The notes below the pieces were generated by a model. It saw only the letters and a list, made by a program, of their open reading frames with translations, had not been told where the DNA came from and searched no databases. 44,384 bases of DNA, taken from an uncultured Spirochaetaceae bacterium (lineage in GTDB: Bacteria; Spirochaetota; Spirochaetia; Treponematales; Treponemataceae). Within the stretch, counting starts at the first letter, position 1. Every line of letters starts with the position of its first letter. The translations under genes and the position numbers were made by a program. The stretch is taken from the NCBI GenBank assembly GCA_902766125.1, contig CACXCG010000053.1, positions 1 through 44,384 of the forward strand, read 5' to 3'. This document shows, in pieces, positions 32,431 to 40,388 of this stretch.

Positions 32431-35016
32431 TTAGTCAAACAGCCAGTTTCCTGTCGGTTCAAATTCTTCTTCTTCCTCATCTTCTTCGTTTGAATTCAAT
32501 TCTGATGAAGGAATCTTACTGTTAAGGAAGCTTAAGTCCGGCATTTCAATAGGCTGATAGTCTATGGGGAATGAACCTCCGGACAGCGTGTTAGTTTCCT
32601 TGATGCGAACTTTTGCCGTTGTGCTGAATCCGCCTTCCTGATGACGTTTACATGCAGCTGTCGGTGCGGTTCCCGGCAGATAGTAAGCCGTGTGCAGATT
32701 GCTTCTTCCGCAGGCATCTGTCCATAATCCGCCGGAAACAGAACAGACATCCAGTTTGGTAACTGTCTCTGGCATTGTGGGGAATGATTTATACGGTTTA
32801 CCGTCGTTTGCAACGTGCATAAAGTCGCCCCATGCAACACCCGCAAGCGTTGAACCGGTAATCTGAAGTCCCAGTGACTGACCGGGTGTATCAAATCCAA
32901 ACCAGAAGGCAGCAGTGTAATATGGTGTAAAGCCGACGGTCCATGCATCTGCCCAGTTTTGTGTGGTACCAGTCTTGCCTGCTGCAGGCATGATAAATGC
33001 ATCTCCGTTCATGTTGTAGAAACGGAACTTGTTTCCAGAGCCTTTGTCTTTATGAATGGTGTAGCGTGTAGATTCGTATCCTGAACCATACTGCAGGGTA
33101 CCGGACTGAACGGTTTCGGTAAGCATCTGTGTCATGATGTATGCTGTTTCTTCGCTTATAAGCTGTATTGCTTCACCTTTTGCACGCTGTTCGTCACGCA
33201 GTTCTTTTTCAAGATTGCGGATGACGTTTCCGTTTTTGTCTTCTATGCTCAGGATTGCAATGGGTGTAACTTCTTTTCCTGCATTGGGGAATGTTGCAAA
33301 TGCCTGTGCAAGTTCTATCGGACGGACAGAACAGACACCAAGACCAAGTGTATAAGAACGGACAAATCCGCGCGAGGCAAGATCTGCCTGACTGATTCCT
33401 AAAAGCCGTGAAGCACGGTTTATTGCTGCGTCAAATCCGATTCCTTCAAGAACCTGAATTGACGGAACGTTCATAGAATGTGCAAGTGCATACCATACCT
33501 GAACATCGCCTTCCCATTCTCCCTTGAAGTTTTCGGGAATGTAGGGAGTGCCGTCTTCGTTGCGGAATACACGCGGTGTATCGCTGATGATGGTTGTCAT
33601 GGTATATTTGCGGCTGTCAATTGCGGCAGAGTAGTACAGCGGTTTGAAAGTAGAACCCGGCTGCAGCTTAGACTGAACTGCACGGATAAACTGGTTTTCT
33701 GAATCGTACTGTGAACCACCTACAAGTGCATCAATACGGCCCGTTCCGTTTTCGAGTGCAATCATGGTTCCTTCGATGGTTGTCTTTTTTGCGCGCTGTT
33801 TGATAAGCAGGTTTCCTTTTGAAACAATGCTCGTCTTCAGTGTTTCCATTCCGCACAGTAAAGACATTATGTCAATGACCGGATTTACTTCGCTGGTATA
33901 GGCACTCATTGCAAGTGACTCTGAGCGCTGCTGGCTTAACTTAAGGCTGGGCAGGTTAAACACAAGGCTTAACAGTTCAGAAAGGGGAATGTAAGTTCTG
34001 AATGCATTGTTCTGACGTGAAGAAATCTGAGACTGATAGGTACGGTTTGCATACGCAATGTAGTCCTGCATTATTTCTTCTGCTGCTTTCTGATGGGTCA
34101 GGTTGAGCGACGTGTTAACGGTGTAGCCGCTGGTATAAATGTCTTCTGAACCGTAAGTCATGTCTGCAAGCTGACGGCGTACATATTCACTGAACCAGGG
34201 AGCCTGGTCATCGCGCAGGTCGTATGCAGAAGTTCCGGTACGCGTATAGTCAAAGTTTGCCCAGTAGTCATCAAAGCTTTCTTCTGCTTCTTCTTGTGTC
34301 AGGTAACCGTTGGCAACCATGGTATCAAGAACATTCTGCTGACGCGGAAGAACGGCATTGGGGTGTTCAAACGGATTAAACTCTGCAGGGTTTGAAAGCT
34401 GAACAACCAGCAGTGCTGCTTCTGCAGGAGTTATTTCTGTTGCGGGGTGACCGAAGTAGTATTTACTTGCTGCGTTTACACCGTAGGTTCCGCCGCCAAA
34501 GTAGATTTTATTCAGGTACAGCTCAAGAATCTGATCTTTGGAATAGCGCCGCTCCATCTGGATTGCCCACCACAGTTCCTTGAGTTTACGGCTGTAAGAA
34601 ATGTCGGTACGGTCACAGTACAACGTTCCCGCAATCTGCTGGGTAAGGGTTGAACCGCCACCCAGTGTTTTACCGGTAAGCTTACCGACAACTGCACGCA
34701 TGATTGACTTGACGGTGTAGCCGTGGTGGCTGTAGAACACACGGTCTTCGCGCGAAATAAGTGCGTCTATCATGTGCTGCGGAAGGTCTCCCAGTGCTAT
34801 GATTTCACGCTTTTCGTCGCTTGCATATTCGGTAATCAACTCACCGTTTACGTCCAGAAGTTTTGTAGGAAGTGAAGTTTCAAAGCTTGTGAAGTTTTCT
34901 GTATTGCGCGTATTTACGGTTGTGGCAAGACCTTTGCCCAGAAGCGCACCGAAAAGGATTGCGTTAAAGATAAGAAGGGCAAATAAAATAAACGGCCACA
35001 GATGTTTTTTTTCCAT
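32431..35016 (-). CDS. mrcA: Class A penicillin-binding protein (PBP1A type)
   Basis: An 861-residue bifunctional peptidoglycan synthase. An N-terminal membrane helix (about 8-28) is followed by a GT51 glycosyltransferase with catalytic Glu90 (SREDRVFY) and GGGSTLTQQ near 120. The transpeptidase has Ser455-x-x-Lys458 (STFK), Ser514-x-Asn516 (SMN) and Lys681-Thr-Gly (KTGTTQ). An acidic C-terminal tail closes the protein. All active sites are intact. The ATG at 35016 (MEKK) is preferred: a TTGTCA-17-TAAAAT promoter ends 7 nt before it, and the upstream Met codons lie within or before that promoter. The ParB-like gene follows. Confidence 0.95.
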   Translation of the reverse strand: MEKKHLWPFILFALLIFNAILFGALLGKGLATTVNTRNTENFTSFETSLPTKLLDVNGELITEYASDEKREIIALGDLPQHMIDALISREDRVFYSHHGYTVKSIMRAVVGKLTGKTLGGGSTLTQQIAGTLYCDRTDISYSRKLKELWWAIQMERRYSKDQILELYLNKIYFGGGTYGVNAASKYYFGHPATEITPAEAALLVVQLSNPAEFNPFEHPNAVLPRQQNVLDTMVANGYLTQEEAEESFDDYWANFDYTRTGTSAYDLRDDQAPWFSEYVRRQLADMTYGSEDIYTSGYTVNTSLNLTHQKAAEEIMQDYIAYANRTYQSQISSRQNNAFRTYIPLSELLSLVFNLPSLKLSQQRSESLAMSAYTSEVNPVIDIMSLLCGMETLKTSIVSKGNLLIKQRAKKTTIEGTMIALENGTGRIDALVGGSQYDSENQFIRAVQSKLQPGSTFKPLYYSAAIDSRKYTMTTIISDTPRVFRNEDGTPYIPENFKGEWEGDVQVWYALAHSMNVPSIQVLEGIGFDAAINRASRLLGISQADLASRGFVRSYTLGLGVCSVRPIELAQAFATFPNAGKEVTPIAILSIEDKNGNVIRNLEKELRDEQRAKGEAIQLISEETAYIMTQMLTETVQSGTLQYGSGYESTRYTIHKDKGSGNKFRFYNMNGDAFIMPAAGKTGTTQNWADAWTVGFTPYYTAAFWFGFDTPGQSLGLQITGSTLAGVAWGDFMHVANDGKPYKSFPTMPETVTKLDVCSVSGGLWTDACGRSNLHTAYYLPGTAPTAACKRHQEGGFSTTAKVRIKETNTLSGGSFPIDYQPIEMPDLSFLNSKIPSSELNSNEEDEEEEEFEPTGNWLFD

Positions 35017-35023
35017 ATATGGC

Positions 35024-35052
35024 ATTTTAGCATAAACGCTTTTCAATGACAA
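35024..35052 (-). promoter_or_regulatory. PBP promoter (-35 TTGTCA, -10 TAAAAT)
   Basis: On the minus strand TTGTCA (35052-35047) and TAAAAT (35029-35024) have a 17-bp spacer. The -10 ends 7 nt from the ATG at 35016, with no Shine-Dalgarno sequence. Confidence 0.65.
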
Positions 35053-35058
35053 GTACAT

Positions 35059-35084
35059 AAAAAAAGGCCGGCAATGTGCCGGCC
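35059..35084 (-). terminator. Strong intrinsic terminator
   Basis: On the minus strand a perfect 7-bp GGCCGGC/GCCGGCC stem with a 5-nt loop is followed by seven T. It insulates the PBP gene from the PEGA gene and would end the putative small RNA. Confidence 0.92.
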
Positions 35085-35101
35085 ATGCCCATCAGGCAGC
35101 C

Positions 35102-35123
35102 GGGCGCCAATGGGTGGGAGGGG
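35102..35123 (+). other. G-quadruplex motif
   Basis: Four G-runs (35102-35104, 35112-35114, 35116-35118, 35120-35123) are separated by loops of 7, 1 and 1 nt, meeting the G3+N1-7 rule. The motif is on the strand opposite to the putative small RNA. Confidence 0.6.
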
Positions 35124-35199
35124 ATAAAATTGAACGCCCGACACTTATAGTATCGGCGCAAATGCTAAAATCTTGAGCTTTTTTCGTAAGACAGCGGTA

Positions 35200-36195
35200 T
35201 TATTCTGATTCTGATATGGTTGCGTCAAGGTTTACGGAAACCGTATACGTCCGTCCGTTTACTGCAGAAACCTGCTTTACCACTTCATAATCGCCTATGA
35301 CAAAGCGTACTGAATGTTCTCCCTGTGAGACAGAAACCGGTTCTTTTAGGTTTTCTACTTCGTTCCCGTCAAGGAATACAATGGTTCCTTCAGGGGCTGC
35401 AATCAGTAACAGCGGGGTTATATCCCTGAACTGAACGGTAAGATCTGTTGTTTTTGCCTGAGAAACGGTAAACGTTCTTACTTCGTTGCGGTAACTGTCG
35501 CTTACCAGACTGAGCGTGTGAACTCCGGTGTCTAAAAGCATGACTTCTACGTCAGAAACAGACTTTCCGTCAATAAAAACCGTATAGGGCTGCACTTCCG
35601 CAGAATCAGGTGCCTTTGTCGTCAGATGGAGCCGTCCTTTGTCAATAAACAGGGGCCGTACTGTGATTTCAAACTTTGCAGCAGTAAGGTCGTTGGGGGT
35701 TCCTTTCATGGCAAGCTGCATACGGAAGAAAATCATTCCGTCTTCTTCTGGAGGAACCAGCTGCAGGTATTCGGAATAGGCGTCACGCTTTATGGTATTG
35801 TTCTTTAAGAGCGGAATCTGAATGGTTTTTCTAAGGGAAACCCCGAAAGTCCCTGTATGTACCCGTTCTCCGCTGTAGTCTATGCGTTTTTCGGTGGGGC
35901 GGGGCTGAATACCTGTGTAAATGAACCAGGCAACACTGTCATGCCATTCTGCAACAATCTGGGGAACTTTTACGGATATTTCTACACCCTGAATATAGGT
36001 TTTGTCTTCCGGAAGAATGATGGCAACCGCATCATTACAGTTTGCGTCTACGGTCTGGCTTTCACCGGTTGCCGTAAGCGTTACCAGAACAGTCTTGTGT
36101 ACGCGGAAAGACTCCGCTGCCTGTGCCTGGAAAGCAAGTAGCATGCCTATCGAGAACATTAAAAAACGAAACCGTTTTACACAAAGTTCTTTCAT
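35200..36195 (-). CDS. Exported PEGA-domain protein
   Basis: A 331-residue protein with a signal peptide (MKELCVKRFRF, then a hydrophobic core to QAQA, about 26 residues). The middle (about 30-190) is a beta-rich domain of unknown family. The C-terminal third holds two PEGA-like repeats (about 200-255 and 260-325), seen as PYTVFIDGK...TGVHTLSL and EGTIVFLDGN...QGEHSVRF. PEGA domains are common in surface and envelope proteins. The Met at 36195 is chosen so that the signal peptide has a normal length. The region before it has no ribosome binding site; a TACACT (36210-36205) with TAGTCA 18 bp upstream ends 9 nt before the ATG. A terminator follows the gene. Confidence 0.85.
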   Translation of the reverse strand: MKELCVKRFRFLMFSIGMLLAFQAQAAESFRVHKTVLVTLTATGESQTVDANCNDAVAIILPEDKTYIQGVEISVKVPQIVAEWHDSVAWFIYTGIQPRPTEKRIDYSGERVHTGTFGVSLRKTIQIPLLKNNTIKRDAYSEYLQLVPPEEDGMIFFRMQLAMKGTPNDLTAAKFEITVRPLFIDKGRLHLTTKAPDSAEVQPYTVFIDGKSVSDVEVMLLDTGVHTLSLVSDSYRNEVRTFTVSQAKTTDLTVQFRDITPLLLIAAPEGTIVFLDGNEVENLKEPVSVSQGEHSVRFVIGDYEVVKQVSAVNGRTYTVSVNLDATISESE

Positions 36196-36249
36196 CTGCC
36201 CGGTAGTGTAGCACAAAATCTCCATTTTGACTAGCGTTTCTGCATGTTT

Positions 36250-37155
36250 TTACTTGGGAAGCGTCGGAATGTATGAGTAGGGGTCTACAGAGTCCCCGTT
36301 CTGTCGAAGTTCAAAATGAAGGTGCGGACCGGTAGTGGCTCCCGTAACGCCAACGGTTCCTATGCTGTCTCCTGCGCGTACCGTGTCACCTTTTTTTACG
36401 GCTACCGTGTCCAGATGGGCGTAAATGCTGGTCAGGTTGCCGTCATGCGAAATCGTGATGCAGTTTCCGTAAATGGGGTCGTTTTTGAGTATGCGCAGAA
36501 CCGTGCCGCTTTTACAGGCAAAGACTGCTGTTCCGACGGGGGCTGCCATGTCTATACCGTTATGGAATTTCCATGCACCGCTTATGGGACTGACCCTCAT
36601 GCCGTATTGCGAAGTAAGCACACTGTGGGCAAGGGGAAGCCTGAAGGCACTGTCTAAAAAGAACAGCCGTTCCGTAGAAGAAAAGCGTTCATCCGGTAAA
36701 AAATAGAATTTACGTCCGCTCAGAGTAAGCGTAACGGTGGTGTCGGTTATGGAAAGCGCATGCTGTTCTGCAACAAGAATTTCTATAGTACTCTGCGGAT
36801 CTGCGGGAATGAACAGTCCCTGCATGGTCGGCAGAAGGAGTGTCTTTCCGCTTAGCGATTCCTGCATGCTTGAAATGCCGTTGAGTGTTGCAATGGTGTC
36901 ATACAGAAGAGAGCAGCGCGGGGCAAGGGTTAACAGTGTGTCATCTTCCTTTGCCGCGTATGCATAAAAGTTAAGCCAGGGTGTTTTTGCACTCGCTATG
37001 GCTTTATTATTGCTCTGAATTTCGTCCTGATACTGTTTGAATACTACATCACGCGAAGAAAGTTCGGGAATGCGGGGAAATCCCTGTGCAAAAGAGACAG
37101 CCGGTATTGTCAGGAGGAGGAAAAGACAGACTGCCAGACGAAGGCGTTTGTTCAT
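36250..37155 (-). CDS. M23 (LytM-type) peptidase with LysM-like region
   Basis: A 301-residue exported protein. The signal peptide (1-23, ending SFAQ) is followed by a degenerate LysM-like segment (about 63-115, YAYAAKEDDTLLTLA...LSGKTLLLP) and a C-terminal M23 endopeptidase domain (about 180-295). Zinc ligands are His198, Asp202 (HNGID) and His280, with catalytic His247 (YAHLD) and His278 (HLHFE). All are present, so it should cleave peptidoglycan cross-links rather than be an inactive activator. The ATG overlaps the stop of the upstream membrane-protein gene as ATGA, so translation is coupled. In-frame sequence upstream of this Met would spoil the signal peptide. Confidence 0.92.
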   Translation of the reverse strand: MNKRLRLAVCLFLLLTIPAVSFAQGFPRIPELSSRDVVFKQYQDEIQSNNKAIASAKTPWLNFYAYAAKEDDTLLTLAPRCSLLYDTIATLNGISSMQESLSGKTLLLPTMQGLFIPADPQSTIEILVAEQHALSITDTTVTLTLSGRKFYFLPDERFSSTERLFFLDSAFRLPLAHSVLTSQYGMRVSPISGAWKFHNGIDMAAPVGTAVFACKSGTVLRILKNDPIYGNCITISHDGNLTSIYAHLDTVAVKKGDTVRAGDSIGTVGVTGATTGPHLHFELRQNGDSVDPYSYIPTLPK

Positions 37156-37532
37156 TTTTTGCTGAATCCGAAGGCGCAGATTCCGTACGCGGCAAGTGCA
37201 AGTGGAATGACCACTAACGCTGCAATACGGTTTCCTTTGTATAGAAATAAAAGAAAAAGTCCCAGTCCGCCTATGATACAGGCACATTTAAGGAATTTCT
37301 GAAGGAAGGGAACAAAGCCCTGTTTTTTTGCAGTACGCAGTATAAGAAACAGAAGTGCCAGTGCAATCAGGCTTAGAATGACAATGGTATATGATGCTGC
37401 GTGACTGGTTGCCCATTTCCATAACGGAAAGACAACCGCGCTTGCCAGTGCAAGAGAACAGGCAGCTAAGAGAAGGATAATTGCCAGAATGGAAAAGAGT
37501 TTTTTGTAGCCCTTTGCGATGGAAGACAGCAT
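37152..37532 (-). CDS. Small four-helix membrane protein, unknown function
   Basis: A 126-residue protein with four hydrophobic segments (about 12-36, 46-64, 82-98, 103-120) separated by short basic turns. No catalytic or transport motif is seen. It is coupled to the M23 peptidase gene through an ATGA overlap, which suggests an envelope-related role. No clear ribosome binding site precedes the ATG. Confidence 0.75.
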   Translation of the reverse strand: MLSSIAKGYKKLFSILAIILLLAACSLALASAVVFPLWKWATSHAASYTIVILSLIALALLFLILRTAKKQGFVPFLQKFLKCACIIGGLGLFLLFLYKGNRIAALVVIPLALAAYGICAFGFSKK

Positions 37533-37560
37533 GACAGTTCAGTACCTGAAGTGAGCAGAG

Positions 37561-37583
37561 GTGGCTTCTTTGAGTGAAACCAC
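37561..37583. other. Imperfect hairpin downstream of the ferredoxin gene
   Basis: GTGGCTTC and GAAACCAC can form an 8-bp stem (one mismatch or wobble) with a 7-nt loop, 17 bp after the ferredoxin stop. No T-run follows on the minus strand, so it is at best a weak terminator or an mRNA-stabilising hairpin. Confidence 0.35.
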
Positions 37584-37599
37584 TTCTGCCCGTAAGCGG

Positions 37600-37770
37600 T
37601 TATGCTTCTGCAATTGCCTCTACAGGGCACACAGATGCACAGCTTCCGCAGCTAACGCATTTGTCTGCGTCAACAACGCGCTTTCCGTCTGCTTCGCTGA
37701 TAGCCTCTGAAGGACATTCGCTTTCGCAGGCACCGCAGTTAATGCATTCGTCTGATACTTTGTAAGCCAT
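37600..37770 (-). CDS. 2[4Fe-4S] ferredoxin
   Basis: A 56-residue clostridial-type ferredoxin reading MAYKVSDECINCGAC at its start. Two complete CxxCxxCxxxC-P cluster motifs are present: Cys9, 12, 15, 19 and Cys38, 41, 44, 48. It is a small soluble low-potential electron carrier for anaerobic metabolism, for example with pyruvate:ferredoxin oxidoreductase or activases. GAGG lies a few bases upstream of the ATG. A TATACT (minus strand, near 37805) could be its -10, with a weak -35. Confidence 0.95.
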   Translation of the reverse strand: MAYKVSDECINCGACESECPSEAISEADGKRVVDADKCVSCGSCASVCPVEAIAEA

Positions 37771-37844
37771 ATCATACCTCGCTGATTAATAGGTTGTCAT
37801 AAGTATAACACACAACATGCAAAAAGGTAAAGAAAAAAAACAGT

Positions 37845-38666
37845 TTATTTGAGTTCCAGACAGACGGGGCAGTGGTCGCTTCCGTATACATCCGGCATGA
37901 TGGAACTTGCTTTTACGCGCGGAACAAGTGCTTCGTTTACGCATAGATAGTCTATGCGCCACCCGACGTTCTTTTCGCGTGCATGCTGACGGTAACTCCA
38001 CCAGCTGTACTGTCCCGGTTCCTTGCAGAACATGCGGAAGGTGTCGGTGTAGCCGTGAGTTGTAAAGAATTCCATCCAGTCACGTTCTTCCGGAAGATAT
38101 CCTGCGTTTCCTTCGTTTGCTTTGGGATGAGCAAGATCTATCGGTTTATGGGCAATGTTGTAGTCTCCGCACAAAACGACGTTTATTCCATCTTTTACCA
38201 GCTGATTGCATTTTTTATAGATTGCATCGCAGAAGGCAAGTTTGTAGTCAAGACGGGCGCCTGCAGCCTGACTGTTGGGAAAGTATGCGCTTATGACAGC
38301 AAGGTCTCCGAAGTATGCAATGGTAACGCGTCCTTCATCATCAAATTCGCTTACACCCAAAGGTTCTGTCTTGTCGGGAGTAAGACGAGTGTAAATTGCG
38401 GTTCCTGAATAGCCTGCTTTTTTTGCTGAATAAAAATATGATTTCCATGCAGTTCCTGTCTTTCCGCTGTCCAGTGCAGCCGTAAAAAGCGGAGCATCGT
38501 CATCATCACTGCTTCCGGGGCTTAATAAGTCCTGTCCCAACTGTTCAGGATTTGCCTTTGTTTCCTGAATGCATACGATATCGGCATCGCAGCCAGTAAG
38601 CCATGACACAAAACCTTTTTTTTCTACAGCACGGATTCCGTTGACGTTCCACGAGATAATCTTCAT
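37845..38666 (-). CDS. exoA: Exodeoxyribonuclease III / AP endonuclease
   Basis: A 273-residue member of the Xth/APE1 family that incises DNA at abasic sites in base-excision repair. Visible motifs are the start WNVNGIR, metal ligand Glu35 (IQETKA), CGDYNIAHKPIDLA, and the C-terminal SDHCPV holding the catalytic Asp-His. The ATG at 38666 is chosen because MKIISWNVNG is the family's standard beginning and a TTGTAC-17-TATGCT promoter ends 7 nt before it. There is no Shine-Dalgarno sequence. It is divergent from deoC with overlapping promoters. Confidence 0.95.
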   Translation of the reverse strand: MKIISWNVNGIRAVEKKGFVSWLTGCDADIVCIQETKANPEQLGQDLLSPGSSDDDDAPLFTAALDSGKTGTAWKSYFYSAKKAGYSGTAIYTRLTPDKTEPLGVSEFDDEGRVTIAYFGDLAVISAYFPNSQAAGARLDYKLAFCDAIYKKCNQLVKDGINVVLCGDYNIAHKPIDLAHPKANEGNAGYLPEERDWMEFFTTHGYTDTFRMFCKEPGQYSWWSYRQHAREKNVGWRIDYLCVNEALVPRVKASSIMPDVYGSDHCPVCLELK

Positions 38667-38673
38667 GGAAACA

Positions 38674-38702
38674 AGCATACCTTTTTTCTTTACACTGTAC
38701 AA
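38674..38702 (-). promoter_or_regulatory. exoA promoter (-35 TTGTAC, -10 TATGCT)
   Basis: Minus strand, 17-bp spacer. The -10 ends 7 nt before the ATG. Its -35 lies within the spacer of the opposing deoC promoter. Confidence 0.6.
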
Positions 38703-38718
38703 TACACTGTGCTATACT
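38689..38718 (+). promoter_or_regulatory. deoC promoter (-35 TTTACA, -10 TATACT)
   Basis: TTTACA (38689-38694) and TATACT (38713-38718) have an 18-bp spacer. The -10 ends 6 nt before the ATG at 38725, with no Shine-Dalgarno sequence. Confidence 0.65.
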
Positions 38719-38724
38719 GAACGC

Positions 38725-39426
38725 ATGAATGCAAATCAAAAGAAAACTGCCCGTATGATAGACCAGACGCTCCTTAAAGCGGATGTTACAGAAGAAGAAG
38801 TTGAAGCATTTTGCACGACTGCGGCAAAGTATGGATTTGCATCAGTGTGCATTAATCCTGCCTATGTGCCTCTTGCACACAAAATCCTTAAGAACACAAA
38901 AACAAAAACCTGTACGGTTATAGATTTTCCGCTGGGGGCAGGGGGGCTTACTTCTAAAGCCTATGGAGCATCTGCAGCTATTGCTTCCGGCGCAGACGAA
39001 ATAGATATTGTTGCAGATATCGGTTTACTCAAAGCACATCAGTTCCGTGCGTTCAGAACACAGCTTGCTCATATCATGCGGACGGTTGAGCGTTCTTCTG
39101 CTCATCGTGCAGAAAAAAAGAGTGAGCGGGTCATCGTGAAAATCATTCTGGAAACCTGCCTGCTTACTGACGAAGAAATTGTTGCAGCCTGCAAAGAGTG
39201 TGTCCGCTGCGGTGTTGATTTTGTAAAAACTTCTACCGGTTTTTCTACCGGTGGTGCAACAGTACATGCAGTAAAGTTGATGCGTCAGACTGTCGGTGAT
39301 TCCTGCAAAGTAAAAGCTTCCGGCGGTATACGCACAGCCTCTGATTTTAAAGCCATGGTAAATGCGGGTGCAGATAGAATCGGTACCTCTCGGGGCGTTA
39401 AAATTGTTGATGCACTTGCAAAGTAA
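38725..39426 (+). CDS. deoC: Deoxyribose-phosphate aldolase
   Basis: A 233-residue TIM-barrel class I aldolase splitting 2-deoxyribose 5-phosphate to glyceraldehyde 3-phosphate and acetaldehyde in nucleoside catabolism. The Schiff-base Lys168 lies in DFVKTSTGFSTGGAT, and the second conserved Lys197 in KVKASGGIRT. ADEIDIV carries the proton-relay Asp. The ATG at 38725 is preferred over upstream in-frame codons because those lie in the promoter and exoA coding region. It ends 12 bp from the convergent metallo-beta-lactamase gene. Confidence 0.95.
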   Translation: MNANQKKTARMIDQTLLKADVTEEEVEAFCTTAAKYGFASVCINPAYVPLAHKILKNTKTKTCTVIDFPLGAGGLTSKAYGASAAIASGADEIDIVADIGLLKAHQFRAFRTQLAHIMRTVERSSAHRAEKKSERVIVKIILETCLLTDEEIVAACKECVRCGVDFVKTSTGFSTGGATVHAVKLMRQTVGDSCKVKASGGIRTASDFKAMVNAGADRIGTSRGVKIVDALAK

Positions 39427-39438
39427 AAACAGAACAGT

Positions 39439-40368
39439 TTATTTTGCATACCACAGCATGCGGTTGTCCTCAAAATCGTAAGAGACAAGACCTCTGTTGT
39501 TCATGCTGGATAAAAAAGATCTGAGTGTAGAACCAATAAGTAAAAACTGTCCTAAGCCAAGCTTTATTTCTGCATAGTCTGCAACCTGTTTCAAAAGTTC
39601 TTCTGCAGAAAGCGGTCCTTTTTTTAACGTATTGCGGATAAGCGTTTCTGTTTCAAGCGTTACCATTTTGTTCAGTTCTGCAATTTCGTGAATGGTGTTT
39701 TCGGTATGAACAGAACCGTGCGACGGAATGTAAAGGTCTGCGTGCGTGTTTTCAATTTTTTCTACGGAATCCCGGAAGAGGGCAGGGTCAGTCATGAAGG
39801 GAATCCAGTATTTAGAAAGCATCTCTGTTCCGAATAACGCATCTCCCAGAAAAAACAGCGTTTTACCGTCAGATGCATCGTGAACTAAAATTCCTGTTTC
39901 GTCTGCATAGTGACCGGGAAGAGAAATTACTTTGATGCCAACATTTTCAAATGCGGTCGGTTCTTCATCTAAGAAGCGGTCTACATGAGAAGGCTGTGCT
40001 TTGTAAAACGGAGTTAACAGCCGGTTGAAGGGTTTTGCTCCCCAGATAAGGGTGCTTTGCAGTTCCGGATATTCAATTGATTTTTGAGCGGCACGCGTTG
40101 CCCACACCTGTGCACCGGTTGCTTGTACAATGTATGCGTTACCGCCCACATGATCTGCGTGCGAGTGAGTGTTGAGCACTGCTGCCACCGGTAAGCCGGG
40201 AAACAGCGAGTCTAATGCTGACAGAATATCTTCTGCTGCATCGTCCGTGTCCAGACTGTCTATTAAGTACAGTTTTCCTGCTGACTGAATGACGCCAATG
40301 TTTGTTGACGCATGCAGCATGCCCACGTTCTGACTCAGCCGTTCGTATGACTTACTTGTGACAGGCAT
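39439..40368 (-). CDS. Metallo-beta-lactamase fold hydrolase
   Basis: A 309-residue protein with the zinc motif His68-x-His70-x-Asp72-His73 (HSHADH), later metal-site residues in LPGHYADETG, LGDALF and PSHGSVH, and a C-terminal ~80-residue region that looks like a winged helix (LSAEELLKQVADYAEIK). The layout resembles glyoxalase II or ribonuclease-like MBL proteins, but the substrate cannot be read. It starts 20 bp after the GreA gene on the same strand and may share its transcript. Confidence 0.85.
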   Translation of the reverse strand: MPVTSKSYERLSQNVGMLHASTNIGVIQSAGKLYLIDSLDTDDAAEDILSALDSLFPGLPVAAVLNTHSHADHVGGNAYIVQATGAQVWATRAAQKSIEYPELQSTLIWGAKPFNRLLTPFYKAQPSHVDRFLDEEPTAFENVGIKVISLPGHYADETGILVHDASDGKTLFFLGDALFGTEMLSKYWIPFMTDPALFRDSVEKIENTHADLYIPSHGSVHTENTIHEIAELNKMVTLETETLIRNTLKKGPLSAEELLKQVADYAEIKLGLGQFLLIGSTLRSFLSSMNNRGLVSYDFEDNRMLWYAK

Positions 40369-40388
40369 TGTGTTCCCCGCTGCAAGCC

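Larger units (their letters stand above)
35059..35141 (-). ncRNA. Putative small RNA with C-rich loop
   Basis: A non-coding stretch between the PEGA gene and the PBP gene. On the minus strand CGGGCG (35140-35135) pairs with CGCCCG (35106-35101) around a 28-nt loop that contains CCCCTCCCACCC (35123-35112), followed by the terminator hairpin. A TACTAT (35152-35147) could be its -10, but no good -35 is seen, so it might instead be a processed 3' end of the PEGA mRNA. A C-rich, CCUCC-containing loop would be able to pair with Shine-Dalgarno sequences, as in known C-rich-loop regulators. The RNA itself is inferred. Confidence 0.35.

Noticed and set aside
35017..35058. Earlier start codons for the PBP
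   Set aside because: They lie within or upstream of the -10 box; the MEKK start gives a normal membrane anchor.
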